From: Marinobacter shengliensis
GTDB lineage: Bacteria > Pseudomonadota > Gammaproteobacteria > Pseudomonadales > Oleiphilaceae
DNA length: 64,000 nt
Direction of reading: 5' to 3'
NCBI RefSeq assembly: GCF_003007715.1
Contig: NZ_PXNO01000027.1
Span: 434,001-498,000, forward strand
The notes beneath the pieces were generated by a model, which saw only the letters and a list, made by a program, of their open reading frames with translations, was not told where the DNA came from and ran no database searches. How positions within the stretch are numbered: position 1 is the stretch's first letter; every line of letters starts with the position of its first letter. This document shows, one piece after another, positions 35,266 to 44,279 of the stretch. A program made the translations under genes and the position numbers.

Positions 35266-37068
35266 TTAGCAACGACCGGCCTCCGCTGCCTTAACTTTCA
35301 CGTAGCTGCCCGGCGCATCCTCCAGGATGTCAAGCTTGCCGTCTCCGGGCTGCCGCGCTGGCACCTGAGGGCCTTCAAAGTTCGCTATCCAGGTTTTCCA
35401 GTGCAGCCACCAGGAACCCTGGTGGTGCTCGGCGGACTGGAACCAATCGTCGGCTTCCGCTGGCAGGTCGTCGTTGGTCCAGTAGCCGTACTTTTCCTTG
35501 TAGGGTGGATTGATAACTCCTGCGATGTGTCCGGAACCAGACAGTACGAAAGTGACCTGGCCTCCGTAAACCTTGGCGCCTTCGTAGGTGGTTTTCCACT
35601 TGGCGATGTGGTCCTGGCGGGCAGACAGGAAGAATGACGGAACCTGAATCTCGGCCAGGTTGATAGATTCACCAGCCAGGCTGAGGGCATCGGGCTCGAC
35701 CAGCCGGTTGTGCAGGTACATTTCCCGCAAGTAGTAGCTGTGCATTCGAGCGGGCAGGTTGGTGCCGTCGGTGTTCCAGTAGAGCAGGTCAAACGCGGCG
35801 GGCTTCAGGCCTTTGAGATAGTTATTGGTCCAGTACGACCAGAACAGGTCGTTCTCTCGCAGCAGGTTGAAGGTAAAGGCCATAGCGCGGCCATCCAGAT
35901 ACCCTTTCCTGTCCATGGCGCGTTCAATACCACGAATCGAGTGGTCGTTGATAAATACACCAATACCGCCGGGATCAGAAAAATCCAGCAACGTGGTCAG
36001 GTAGGTGGTGCTGACAATTGGCTTGCGCTGTTTTTTCTCGAGCCAGGCCATGGTAGAGCCTAACAGGGTGCCGCCAATACAGTAGCCGATGGCGTTCATC
36101 CGCTCCTCGCCAGTTGCCTCTCTGACGGCATCCATGGCAGCCAGTGGCCCCAGGGTCATGTAATCTTCCCAGCCTTTGTCCTTTTGCGCTGGCCCCGGGT
36201 TGCGCCAGGACACCACGAAAACCGTCTGGCCCTGGTCTACCAGCCATCGGATAAAGGAGTTCCTGGCGGTCAGGTCCAGGATATAGAACTTGTTGATCCA
36301 GGGCGGGACAATCAGTAGCGGGCTCTGGGCGACGGTTTTGGTCGTCGGCGTATACTGGATCAGTTGCATGAGCTCATTCTGGTAAACCACCTTGCCTGGG
36401 GTCGTGGCCAGGTTACCGCCCACTTCAAACGCCGAGCGGTCGGTCATGCCCACATTGAACAGGTTCGGGTTCTGGCGCAGGTCTTCAACCAGGTTGCGCA
36501 TGCCGTCAACCAGGTTCATGCCTTTGCGTTCCCAGGTAATACGTAGAACTTCCGGGTTGGTCAGCGGATAATTGGATGGTGACAACGCACTGGTCAGTTG
36601 GCGTGCGTAGAACAACATCTGGTCCCGGCTTGGGCCAGGCAACCCCTCCATATTCTCAACCCATTGCAGGAAGGCTTTCGAATTGATCAGGTAGGCCTGC
36701 TGAAGTACGTCGAACGGCAGATGTTTCTGCCAGTCTTCGGCCAGAAATCGGCGGTCGTCCTGGTCGGGTTCAACAACCGGACCAGCGGGTTTGCCAGTCA
36801 GGCGGGCAAGAGTGTAACGGGCCAGGCCCAGGTGCTTTTTGGCCAGGTCAATTTCCGCGCTGGCAAACCGCAACGGATGAAGCAAAAGGTCTTCAGCCAT
36901 AGTTCGATAGGCGTCCGACATCTCGCTCAGGGTAGAAAGCTTGGTGTCGTCTACCAGGCCGGTGTCACCGAGCCATTTTTCCAACTGTTGCTGGCCCTGG
37001 CGGACATTGTCATCGAACGCCTTTACCAACTGGTTTGCGGTTTTACTGACCAAATCCAGACCAAACAT
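35266..37068 (-). CDS. phaC: Class I poly(3-hydroxyalkanoate) synthase
   Basis: A 600-aa PHA synthase that polymerises hydroxyacyl-CoA on storage granules. The start ATG 37068 is four bases after AGGAGG; the frame also opens at a TTG (37083). The catalytic Cys330 is in the lipase-like box GYCIGGTLLG; the Asp in FFLSARQDHIAKW and the His in SGSGHIAGVINPP complete the triad. Length and sequence fit class I, acting alone on short-chain monomers. A rho-independent terminator lies between phasin and phaC, so phaC expression may depend on read-through or its own promoter. phaA and phaB are not in the window. Confidence 0.95.
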   Translation of the reverse strand: MFGLDLVSKTANQLVKAFDDNVRQGQQQLEKWLGDTGLVDDTKLSTLSEMSDAYRTMAEDLLLHPLRFASAEIDLAKKHLGLARYTLARLTGKPAGPVVEPDQDDRRFLAEDWQKHLPFDVLQQAYLINSKAFLQWVENMEGLPGPSRDQMLFYARQLTSALSPSNYPLTNPEVLRITWERKGMNLVDGMRNLVEDLRQNPNLFNVGMTDRSAFEVGGNLATTPGKVVYQNELMQLIQYTPTTKTVAQSPLLIVPPWINKFYILDLTARNSFIRWLVDQGQTVFVVSWRNPGPAQKDKGWEDYMTLGPLAAMDAVREATGEERMNAIGYCIGGTLLGSTMAWLEKKQRKPIVSTTYLTTLLDFSDPGGIGVFINDHSIRGIERAMDRKGYLDGRAMAFTFNLLRENDLFWSYWTNNYLKGLKPAAFDLLYWNTDGTNLPARMHSYYLREMYLHNRLVEPDALSLAGESINLAEIQVPSFFLSARQDHIAKWKTTYEGAKVYGGQVTFVLSGSGHIAGVINPPYKEKYGYWTNDDLPAEADDWFQSAEHHQGSWWLHWKTWIANFEGPQVPARQPGDGKLDILEDAPGSYVKVKAAEAGRC

Positions 37069-37090
37069 GGCGCCTCCTGGCAACAGATAT

Positions 37091-37122
37091 AAAAAGGTCG
37101 GAAAGGCAGTGCCAATCCGACC
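37091..37122 (-). terminator. Rho-independent terminator between phasin and phaC
   Basis: On the minus strand GGTCGGA (37122-37116) pairs with TCCGACC (37102-37096), followed by five T residues (37095-37091). It ends the phasin transcript right in front of the phaC ribosome site, producing more phasin than synthase. This stoichiometry is expected for granule proteins. Confidence 0.8.
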
Positions 37123-37140
37123 GTTGCAGCTGTTAATGAA

Positions 37141-37497
37141 TCAGGCTGCGGATTTGTTACCGCCAGATTTCTGGGCCGGGGCTTTCTCTTTGGCGGTTTC
37201 AGGGGCTTCGGCCTCAAACACTTTCTGCACCTGCTCACGGGTCTCGGTGAGATAGTCCTGCCAGGCTTTCCAGTCACTGGTGAACTGTTCGCTAAGTGAT
37301 TTGAGAGTTTCTGCCTGTTCGGAGGTTACCTGCTTCAGGCCATCCAGGTCGCGTACTTCGGATACCTTGCGGGCCTGATCCATGGCAACGTCGGCATAGC
37401 GACGAAAGGCTTCCATCTGCATTTCGGTAGCTTTGCTGAACTGGGCGAACAGGGTTTGGTTCAGGCGGTTGGCTTTTTCGAAAAGATCTGTACTCAT
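37141..37497 (-). CDS. phaP: Phasin
   Basis: A 118-aa, highly helical protein coating PHA granules. It contains QFSKATEMQMEAFRRYADVA and LKSLSEQFTSDWKAWQDYL, the amphipathic helices of the phasin family (phasin_2), and a Lys/Ala-rich tail. It precedes phaC on the minus strand with a terminator between, and is likely expressed at higher level. Confidence 0.85.
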   Translation of the reverse strand: MSTDLFEKANRLNQTLFAQFSKATEMQMEAFRRYADVAMDQARKVSEVRDLDGLKQVTSEQAETLKSLSEQFTSDWKAWQDYLTETREQVQKVFEAEAPETAKEKAPAQKSGGNKSAA

Positions 37498-37637
37498 TTA
37501 ATACAACTCCTTTGTATATGGGATGACTGAGCAGCTAGTCTACCGTATGGGGAATGACACGATTTTGACAGGCGTCAAACCCCGATTCAGCATATTCTCT
37601 AGGGTATAGACCAATAACAACCCGCCGGGAGATGGCC

Positions 37638-37958
37638 ATGAGCAATCGTAAATCTGAACTTGAAACCCTGAAGGCCGACCTTGAAGCCAGGCTGGTGCGT
37701 TATCAGGCTCATCAGCGCCGGGAGACCGGAGCCCTTGACAAGGATTTTGAAGAGCAGGCTAGCCAGACCCAGAACGACGAAGTGGTGGATTCGTTGGAAG
37801 TAGAAACCCGGGCAGAGCTTGTTCAGATTGCCCATGCCCTTGATCGTATCAACAACGGTCTTGGGGACGAGTGCGAGAAGTGTGGTGAGGAAATTGACCC
37901 CAGACGTTTGCAGGTGTTGCCCTACACCACAGTTTGTGTAGATTGCGCCGCTGATTGA
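37638..37958 (+). CDS. DksA/TraR-type zinc-finger protein
   Basis: A 106-aa relative of DksA, which binds RNA polymerase secondary channel. ATG 37638 is chosen since GGGAG stands seven bases before; the ATG at 37632 lies too close. N-terminal half is a helical hairpin (ELETLKADLEARLVRYQAHQ). The C-terminal finger has CEKCGEEIDPRR ... CVDCAAD, i.e. four Cys as in classical DksA. It is shorter than DksA (151 aa), as in the TraR/YbiI-like group. Not the main DksA; role in stress or nutrient response is inferred. Confidence 0.8.
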   Translation: MSNRKSELETLKADLEARLVRYQAHQRRETGALDKDFEEQASQTQNDEVVDSLEVETRAELVQIAHALDRINNGLGDECEKCGEEIDPRRLQVLPYTTVCVDCAAD

Positions 37959-37995
37959 GCAGGCCAGTTCATCGTCCCAAACCAGGGGGTAATAC

Positions 37996-39459
37996 ATGAC
38001 AGCAACGCAGTCTTCGGAGAGCAAGCCTCGGGGTTTACCCAAAAGCCAGGTTATCGGTTTCTTCCTGGGTGTCCTGTTTCTTCTTGTCACCCTTCTGGTG
38101 CCAGCGCCGGAGACCATGAGCCCGGAGGCTTGGGCGGCGCTGGGGCTGATGTTGCTGATGGCCACCTGGTGGTCAACCGAGGCCATCCCGATTCCTGCGA
38201 CCGCATTGCTGCCGATTGTTCTGATTCCGGCCCTGGGGCTGGGGTCGATTGGTCAGGCGACGTCACCTTACGCTAATCCGATCATTTTCCTGTTCCTGGG
38301 TGGCTTCACCCTGGGGCTGGCCATGCAGCGCTGGAACCTGCACCGTCGAATAGCCCTGCTTACGCTCAGGGCCGTGGGTGACCAGCCCAAGCGCCAGGTG
38401 GCCGGGTTCATGTTGGCCACCGCATTTCTCAGCATGTGGGTCAGCAATACGGCCACGGCCATCATGATGTTGCCCATAGGTTTGTCTGTGGTGGCGATGA
38501 TGGATAGCTCCAACCCTGAGGGTGTGCGGCGCTATGCAACCGCCTTGCTGTTAGCCATTGCCTATTCGGCGAGTATTGGCGGAATTGCCACCCTGATTGG
38601 GACACCGCCCAATGCCTTGTTGGCAGCGTACCTGAGCGAAAATCAAGGCATTTCCGTGGGTTTTGCCCAATGGATGTTGCTGGGTGTACCGGTGTCGGTG
38701 GTCATGCTGGTGCTAGCCTGGTGGTGGCTGACCCGGAAGGATTTTGGCATTGGTGGCTCGGCAGATAGCGGGGAGATGATTCAGAATGAGCTAGCGAAAC
38801 TGGGCTCAATGAGCCGGGGTGAGAAGCTGGTTGCCCTGGTGTTTCTGGTCACGGCGGCCGCCTGGATTTTCCGGCCTTTGTTGTCCGCCAACCTGATGCC
38901 GTGGCTCAGCGATACCGGTATCGCGATTGCGGCTGCCATTGCCATGTTTGTTATTCCTGTTAACACCGCCGAGCGGGTGTTTGTGCTGGACTGGGATTCG
39001 GCCAACAAGCTGCCCTGGGGTGTGCTCCTGCTATTCGGTGGTGGTCTGGCCATGGCGGGTGTTATCAGTAGCTCAGGGCTGGCGGAGTGGATTGCCCAAA
39101 GCCTTGGTGTTGCCGGGGAGTTGCCGACACTGGTTATGATTGTTCTGGTGGCTACCGTCATTATTTTTCTGACGGAAGTGACCAGCAATACCGCCACCGC
39201 CGCAGCGTTCCTGCCCCTGTTGGGTGCCCTGGCCATGTCGCAGGGTGTGTCGCCGTTGTTGCTGACGGTGCCTGCGGCCATCGCGGCCAGTTGTGCCTTT
39301 ATGATGCCGGTAGCGACTCCGCCCAACGCGATTGTGTTTTCCAGTGGCCATATGCGAATTGCCGATATGATTCGTGCCGGCTTTGCCCTGAACATTATCG
39401 GCATCATCGTTGTTACCCTGCTCAGCTACCTGCTACTCGGGATTGTCTTTACCCTCTGA
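37996..39459 (+). CDS. DASS-family sodium:dicarboxylate symporter
   Basis: A 487-aa inner-membrane carrier of the SLC13/DASS type (VcINDY-like) for succinate, malate, fumarate or related anions with Na+. Around eleven hydrophobic segments are seen. The two substrate/sodium motifs of the family, WVSNTATAIMMLP and TSNTATAAAFLP, are both present in the two inverted halves. It follows the DksA-like gene by 37 bases. A hairpin after its stop probably ends the transcript. Confidence 0.9.
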   Translation: MTATQSSESKPRGLPKSQVIGFFLGVLFLLVTLLVPAPETMSPEAWAALGLMLLMATWWSTEAIPIPATALLPIVLIPALGLGSIGQATSPYANPIIFLFLGGFTLGLAMQRWNLHRRIALLTLRAVGDQPKRQVAGFMLATAFLSMWVSNTATAIMMLPIGLSVVAMMDSSNPEGVRRYATALLLAIAYSASIGGIATLIGTPPNALLAAYLSENQGISVGFAQWMLLGVPVSVVMLVLAWWWLTRKDFGIGGSADSGEMIQNELAKLGSMSRGEKLVALVFLVTAAAWIFRPLLSANLMPWLSDTGIAIAAAIAMFVIPVNTAERVFVLDWDSANKLPWGVLLLFGGGLAMAGVISSSGLAEWIAQSLGVAGELPTLVMIVLVATVIIFLTEVTSNTATAAAFLPLLGALAMSQGVSPLLLTVPAAIAASCAFMMPVATPPNAIVFSSGHMRIADMIRAGFALNIIGIIVVTLLSYLLLGIVFTL

Positions 39460-39489
39460 TGGGGTACCTTGCCCATCGGTTTTCCTTCC

Positions 39490-39528
39490 CACCTGCCTGT
39501 TTCCGATACCTTCGGGAACAGGCGGGTG
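39490..39528 (+). terminator. Hairpin after the DASS transporter gene
   Basis: CACCTGCCTGTTTCC (39490-39504) pairs with GGGAACAGGCGGGTG (39514-39528), with one bulge and one mismatch. There is no T tract. The rest of the 242-base gap to the C39 peptidase gene must contain that operon's promoter, though I cannot identify a strong one. Confidence 0.55.
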
Positions 39529-39701
39529 TTGCCGGCTACCTTGAGCCTTGAACCAGTTCTCAGTCCATCCATGTCAGGCCCCTTCTGCAGCGACAGATTT
39601 GAGGCACAGTTATCTTTAAGCCAGTCGCGATTTCGGTATCGTACCGTAACAACATGTAACCCGATAAGTTGCACGTCTAATAAAAACAGGGACTTTCCAA
39701 G

Positions 39702-40502
39702 ATGCTGCTGGTGCTGGCCGGATCCATTCTCACGTTCACTATGGTGCAGGAAGCCACCGAGGTTGAGCCGTTTGATCGGGGTACGATTGTTATCCAGCAG
39801 AACGTGGATACCAGTCCGGCGCTGCTACGTTCTGATGTTCGCGTTGAGCCTCTGGTTGAACAGAAATTCCGTAACATCGTGCGTCAGGCGTACGACTACA
39901 GCTGTGGCAGTGCGGCCCTGACAACCGTCCTGAATTTCTATCTGGGCAGAAACCTGTCGGAACGTCAGGTGATGGAAGGATTGCTCCACTACGGTGAAAG
40001 TGAGCGCATTGTTCAGCGCCGGGCGTTTTCAATGTTGGACATGAAACGACTGGTCACTGCCCTGGGTTATCCCTCCGGTGGCTTCCGGGCCAAGATTGAT
40101 GACCTCATGGAGCTGGACCACCCCGCCATCGTTCCCATCGATCACGCCGGTTTCAAGCATTTTGTGGTGCTCAGGACCATTCGTGACGGGCGGGTATACC
40201 TGGCGGATCCTGCCGTTGGCAACATCTCCTTCACGCTCGATCAGTTCGAAGAAAAATGGGACGACAACGTTCTGTTTATCGTTTTTCCGGGTAGCGACAA
40301 GCCGCTGGATAACCTTGAACTCAAAGAAGAAGATCTGCGATTTGTGGATGACCAGACAATGACCCTGCTGGCGTTACAGCAAATGCCTGTATTCCATGAA
40401 TCTACCGAAAGACGTATCCAGAATGTGCTCGAACGTCAGAAAAACAACCCGGACGGCAGCGTAGAGAATACTCGAAAACAGCTGTACTACCGCCGCAACT
40501 AA
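39702..40502 (+). CDS. C39-family cysteine peptidase (FapD-like)
   Basis: A 266-aa exported or membrane-anchored protein with a hydrophobic N-terminus (LLVLAGSILTFTMV). The C39 catalytic residues are visible: Cys68 in DYSCGSAALTTVL, His153 in FKHFVVL and Asp169 in LADPAVGN. In the functional-amyloid fap operon, FapD is such a peptidase and precedes the FapF export channel. Here too a FapF-like barrel follows 56 bases later. No FapB, FapC or FapE is near. The substrate is unknown, possibly a leader or coiled-coil plug of the barrel. Confidence 0.85.
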   Translation: MLLVLAGSILTFTMVQEATEVEPFDRGTIVIQQNVDTSPALLRSDVRVEPLVEQKFRNIVRQAYDYSCGSAALTTVLNFYLGRNLSERQVMEGLLHYGESERIVQRRAFSMLDMKRLVTALGYPSGGFRAKIDDLMELDHPAIVPIDHAGFKHFVVLRTIRDGRVYLADPAVGNISFTLDQFEEKWDDNVLFIVFPGSDKPLDNLELKEEDLRFVDDQTMTLLALQQMPVFHESTERRIQNVLERQKNNPDGSVENTRKQLYYRRN

Positions 40503-40558
40503 TTTTTCGGGTGGTAAGCCCGGAACAGGAATAAAACCAATAAAAGTAGGGAGTCAGG

Positions 40559-41569
40559 ATGAATCGTTGGTTAGTGCGAGGCTTTATCCTTGTTTCCGCC
40601 TCGGGTCTGCTTCCGGCCATGTCAGTGGCGCAGGATGGCAATGTTGATCAGGCGCGGGAAGCGCTGGCCCGTCAGGAAGGCGATGAGGATGCCACAAGGC
40701 AGCTGGAGGAAGTGTTCCAGGCGGCGGAAAAGAACTATTCGCTGCAGAAAAAGGGCACTCACTCCCTGAACTATTCCTTTGACTACTCCTACACCGGTGA
40801 CCAGCGTCTCGATCTAGCCATTACCAATGGTTCGGTCAGGAATCTTGATGTTGTGCCCACAGCCACGCACAACTTCACCAACGCTTTCTCATACGACTAC
40901 GGCCTGCTGGATAACCTGACCATCGGCACGCGTATTCCCCTGGTGGTGAAATACGACACCGAGGACGAATTGTCCGTGTATGACTTCGGCGACATCTCTT
41001 TTACCGGCCGCTGGCAGCCGTTCGCTTACGTGCCGGGCAAGGTATCGACCACCTTCTTTGGAACCTTGACCTCAAAAACCGGTGTCAGCCCTTATGAAAT
41101 TGACATCAAGGAGCAGCTGTCCACGGGAAGTGGTTATTACTCCATCGGCGGCGGCCTCAGTATGTCCAAGGTGCTGGATCCCGTGGTGGTCTTCGGCTCG
41201 GTCAGTGCTACCTACAATATTGAAGAAGATGGTCTGGAGCAGGTCCGGGGCGCCCGCTTGCTGACCAAGGTTGAGCCCGGCTTCGGGTTGTCCGGTTCCG
41301 CCGGTTTTGCCTACTCACTGTCTTACGACATTTCCCTGAGCATTTCAGCCCAGCTCAGTTACAGCGACGAAACCGTGCTCACCTTCCGAAATGGCGATCA
41401 GGCGGTGGCGCAAGATCAGATGACCGGATTTCTGAGTATGTCTCTGGGTACCCGGGTGAGTGACACCACCATTGTCAACACCAGCCTGGGCATCGGGCTG
41501 ACTGAAGACGCTCCGGATTTCTCCCTGGGTGTATCCCTGCCCATTAATTTCTCCGGCCTCAAAGAGTGA
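40559..41569 (+). CDS. FapF-like outer-membrane channel
   Basis: A 336-aa OM protein: signal peptide ending MSVAQD, a short helical coiled-coil-forming region (about 25-65, REALARQEGDED ... LEEVFQAAEKNYS), then a 12-strand-like barrel with repeated aromatic strands (HSLNYSFDYSYTGDQRLDLA, GYYSIGGGLSMSKVLDPVVV). N-terminal coiled coil plus barrel is the layout of FapF, where the coil plugs the pore. It stands between a C39 peptidase and a FadL-like barrel. The equivalence to FapF is moderate; phenol/meta-pathway-type transporters have the same fold. Confidence 0.7.
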   Translation: MNRWLVRGFILVSASGLLPAMSVAQDGNVDQAREALARQEGDEDATRQLEEVFQAAEKNYSLQKKGTHSLNYSFDYSYTGDQRLDLAITNGSVRNLDVVPTATHNFTNAFSYDYGLLDNLTIGTRIPLVVKYDTEDELSVYDFGDISFTGRWQPFAYVPGKVSTTFFGTLTSKTGVSPYEIDIKEQLSTGSGYYSIGGGLSMSKVLDPVVVFGSVSATYNIEEDGLEQVRGARLLTKVEPGFGLSGSAGFAYSLSYDISLSISAQLSYSDETVLTFRNGDQAVAQDQMTGFLSMSLGTRVSDTTIVNTSLGIGLTEDAPDFSLGVSLPINFSGLKE

Positions 41570-41607
41570 TTGAAGCTGCAGACGATTTAAGGGAAGGGAC
41601 GAATTTC

Positions 41608-43233
41608 ATGGCACATTTCAGCCAAACAAAGCAGCTTCTGGGGGCCGTCATCGCCGCGACACTCTCATGTGGAGCACAGGCGCAGCTTGCCCAGAATCTC
41701 ACCATCCATCCCAAGGCGTTGGCGCTGGGCAATGCCGTGACAGCGGATCCACCCGGTGTCATGGCCATCCATTATAATCCGGCGGGCCTGACCAAACTGA
41801 AAGACCGGCAACTTGAGGTAAACCTCCTGAGTGTTTACCTGGACATCGATGCCGACTTTATTGCTCCGGATGGTTATGAAATCTTCGGTATCGACGGACT
41901 TGAAATCGACCCGAACACGGGAAAACAGCGGGATCCCGTGGCCAATACCCACAGTCATACCAACAATGTTGCACTCTACGTTCCGGGGTTCGGGATTCTG
42001 AAAGCGCCACCGGGCCCTGCGGTTGCGCCGTCAGCGGGCATCAGCATCAATCCTCCGGGGTCAAAACTGACCTTTGCCAACGCTTTCTACCTGCCGCTGG
42101 CTGCAGGTTTCTATCGGGACAAGGATGATCCGGGCCGTTACCAACCCCAGGCCACGGCTTTGCAGCGCACCACCTATCTGTCGCCAAGCGTTGGTTATGA
42201 AATCAATGACCAGTGGTCGGTGGGTGCGGGTATTCACCTGTCACACATGGGTATTGCCGCCGATCAGTATATGCGGGCCCCCAACATGTTGTTGGGTGTT
42301 GCGGAAGTGCTTCAGGATGCGTTCAACTGTGAGAGTGGCGATGAGCCCCTGCAGCCCTGGCTGGCCCTGTGTGGCGGTAACGTGGGCCCCTGGGATGATA
42401 TTGGTGCTTTGAGCATCAATGTTCAGGAAACCATATCGCCAACCTACACCCTGGGGGTGCTCTGGGAGCCGAACGACTGGTTTCGCTGGGGGGCAAGCTA
42501 TACCTCTGAAGCGGACATGAACCTCAAAGGGACGTTCGAGATCCAGTACACCGACGACTGGTCCGGTTTCTGGCAGAGTGTTAACGGTTCGGTATTGGGG
42601 GCTATTACCTCTGCCATCCTGAGCCTGCCGTCTGGGGCACCCCGGGAAGCGGGTAATGTCAGCATGGATCTGGTCTACCCACAGCATTTCCAGACCGGTA
42701 TCAGTGTCGATGTTCACCCCAAACTGACGTTGAATGCTGATGTGGGTTGGACAGACTACGCCCAGTGGGATGCCTTCGTGTTCCGCTTTGACCGAAATCT
42801 GGAATTCCTGAACGCGGCGCGGATTCTGTCGCCCGACAATGCAACGCCAAACACTCTCCGACTGCCGCTGGGGTTCAAGAGTCAGTGGAACTGGGCATTT
42901 GGTGCTGAGTTCCATGCGTCATCACGACTGGATCTACGGGCCGGTGTCGAGATTCGAGACTCAGTCATTCCCGATGACCAGCGATCGATCATGGCACCGT
43001 TCGGTGGCGCCAATCTCTACAGCATCGGGATGGGGTACAAGTGGGACAAAAATACCGAGATCGATATGAACCTGTCCTACCTGCAGTCCATTGAAACCAT
43101 TCCGGCCAATACCAGCTGCAACGTGAACTGTGACAACATCACCAATATCATCTATAACCCCTATGCCGGGCTGGATATCAAAACCTCGTTGCGGGTGGTC
43201 ATGGCGGGGCTGAGCTTCCGGACCAAGTTCTGA
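41608..43233 (+). CDS. OmpP1/FadL/TodX-type outer-membrane transporter
   Basis: A 541-aa OM barrel for hydrophobic compounds such as long-chain fatty acids. The frame is open from 41566, but ATG 41608 has AAGGGAAGGGA before it and starts the signal peptide ending CGAQAQ. The family hallmark follows: LTIHPKALALGNAVTADPPG then IHYNPAGLTKL, the FadL N-terminal hatch. A barrel of about 14 strands follows, ending GLSFRTKF. The placement in a FapF-like operon is unusual. Substrate not known. Confidence 0.88.
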   Translation: MAHFSQTKQLLGAVIAATLSCGAQAQLAQNLTIHPKALALGNAVTADPPGVMAIHYNPAGLTKLKDRQLEVNLLSVYLDIDADFIAPDGYEIFGIDGLEIDPNTGKQRDPVANTHSHTNNVALYVPGFGILKAPPGPAVAPSAGISINPPGSKLTFANAFYLPLAAGFYRDKDDPGRYQPQATALQRTTYLSPSVGYEINDQWSVGAGIHLSHMGIAADQYMRAPNMLLGVAEVLQDAFNCESGDEPLQPWLALCGGNVGPWDDIGALSINVQETISPTYTLGVLWEPNDWFRWGASYTSEADMNLKGTFEIQYTDDWSGFWQSVNGSVLGAITSAILSLPSGAPREAGNVSMDLVYPQHFQTGISVDVHPKLTLNADVGWTDYAQWDAFVFRFDRNLEFLNAARILSPDNATPNTLRLPLGFKSQWNWAFGAEFHASSRLDLRAGVEIRDSVIPDDQRSIMAPFGGANLYSIGMGYKWDKNTEIDMNLSYLQSIETIPANTSCNVNCDNITNIIYNPYAGLDIKTSLRVVMAGLSFRTKF

Positions 43234-43255
43234 TTGTTGCTGGCGGGAAACGGGT

Positions 43256-44275
43256 ATGACAACGGCTCAATTGAGATGCCTGACGGCATTCATGGCAGCG
43301 ATGGTGATGATGGGGTGCCAATCGTCTGGAACACCCGCAGGGGAGCGGGAGGGCTATTTCTCATGGGTGGATGAGCAGGGGCGTGTTCAGTACACCCGCA
43401 TTCCGGACGCCGAAGCCAGGCCGACATCTTCGCAGGCGGAGGGCGCCCGGCGCACCGCCGAGCGGGAGGAACCAGCGCTTGAGCCGGATGAAGAATACAC
43501 CCTCGACAGCTATCCCGATGGCGATGAACTCAACAAAGCCGGAAATCTTCGGCCGGGTCAGCGACAACCCTATTTCACCTGGCGGGATGCCGACGGCAAT
43601 GTGCGTGTCAGCTATTTTACGCCCGACACCCGTAGCGACGTTGAGAAGGGCCTGATTGCCGCCCCAGTGGAACTGAGCCCGGCCAGCGTTTATCACCGGA
43701 GTGAAGGCCGCTATGCCGAACCGGTGGAGGGTTACGATCCCGATGCCTTTGCCATACTGGGCATCGAGCAGGAGCCTGAAAGTGAGTTTGATGCATTCAG
43801 TCGCCAGTGTTGTGACAGCTTGCCATCCCGCTCCAGCCAGACCTGGCAGGGCGGGCGTGAGTTTGCTGTCCGGCTTGAAGCGTCGTCACCGGAGAATGAT
43901 TTTGACACCGGCCGATCACCGTTCCAGTTGATCGCCCTGCCAGCGCGGTCCTCTGTAGCGGCCTTTGTCGCCCGAATACGAAGTTATCACCACAACGGTC
44001 TTGTTATTCCAAGCCTGGCGTTTCTTGACGAGGATTTGCGCCCAATCCGGTTGGTGACCGATCTGGTCATGGATTACTCACCTGAGACCTGGCGCAAACG
44101 AGGATATCTGGAAGCCTGGGTGCCGGTATTCCCGGGCCAGGGCGAGCACTGGCTGTTGCTTTATACCCGCGAACAGGATTTGCAGGCCCAAACGGTGGTT
44201 GAAACCCGCCAGGGACCGAAGGCGATACCACACGTCCGGTTCGGGGAGTTCGGTATCGCCACCTTTGAGGATTAA
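43256..44275 (+). CDS. Lipoprotein with DUF4124-like and MalM-like parts
   Basis: A 339-aa lipoprotein (lipobox MMGCQS). Two short repeats near the N-terminus, GYFSWVDEQGRVQYTRIPD and PYFTWRDADGNVRVSYFTPD, look like DUF4124 hairpins. The C-terminal ~150 residues (SPFQLIALPARSSVAAFVAR, LVIPSLAFLDEDLRPIRLVT) resemble MalM, a periplasmic protein of the E. coli maltose operon of unknown function. The operon has no sugar genes, so a maltose role is doubtful. It follows the FadL-like gene by 22 bases and ends the envelope operon. Confidence 0.7.
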   Translation: MTTAQLRCLTAFMAAMVMMGCQSSGTPAGEREGYFSWVDEQGRVQYTRIPDAEARPTSSQAEGARRTAEREEPALEPDEEYTLDSYPDGDELNKAGNLRPGQRQPYFTWRDADGNVRVSYFTPDTRSDVEKGLIAAPVELSPASVYHRSEGRYAEPVEGYDPDAFAILGIEQEPESEFDAFSRQCCDSLPSRSSQTWQGGREFAVRLEASSPENDFDTGRSPFQLIALPARSSVAAFVARIRSYHHNGLVIPSLAFLDEDLRPIRLVTDLVMDYSPETWRKRGYLEAWVPVFPGQGEHWLLLYTREQDLQAQTVVETRQGPKAIPHVRFGEFGIATFED

Positions 44276-44279
44276 CTTT

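Noticed and set aside
37564..37611. TTGACA at 37567 as promoter of the DksA-like gene
   Set aside because: The candidate -10 sequences (ATATTC, TATAGA) are at 20 or more bases distance. No consistent sigma-70 pair can be given.
43256..44275. Maltose operon role for the MalM-like lipoprotein
   Set aside because: The similarity covers only part of the protein and the operon contains barrels and a peptidase, no sugar transport or enzyme genes. The MalT-type genes are 37 kb away.
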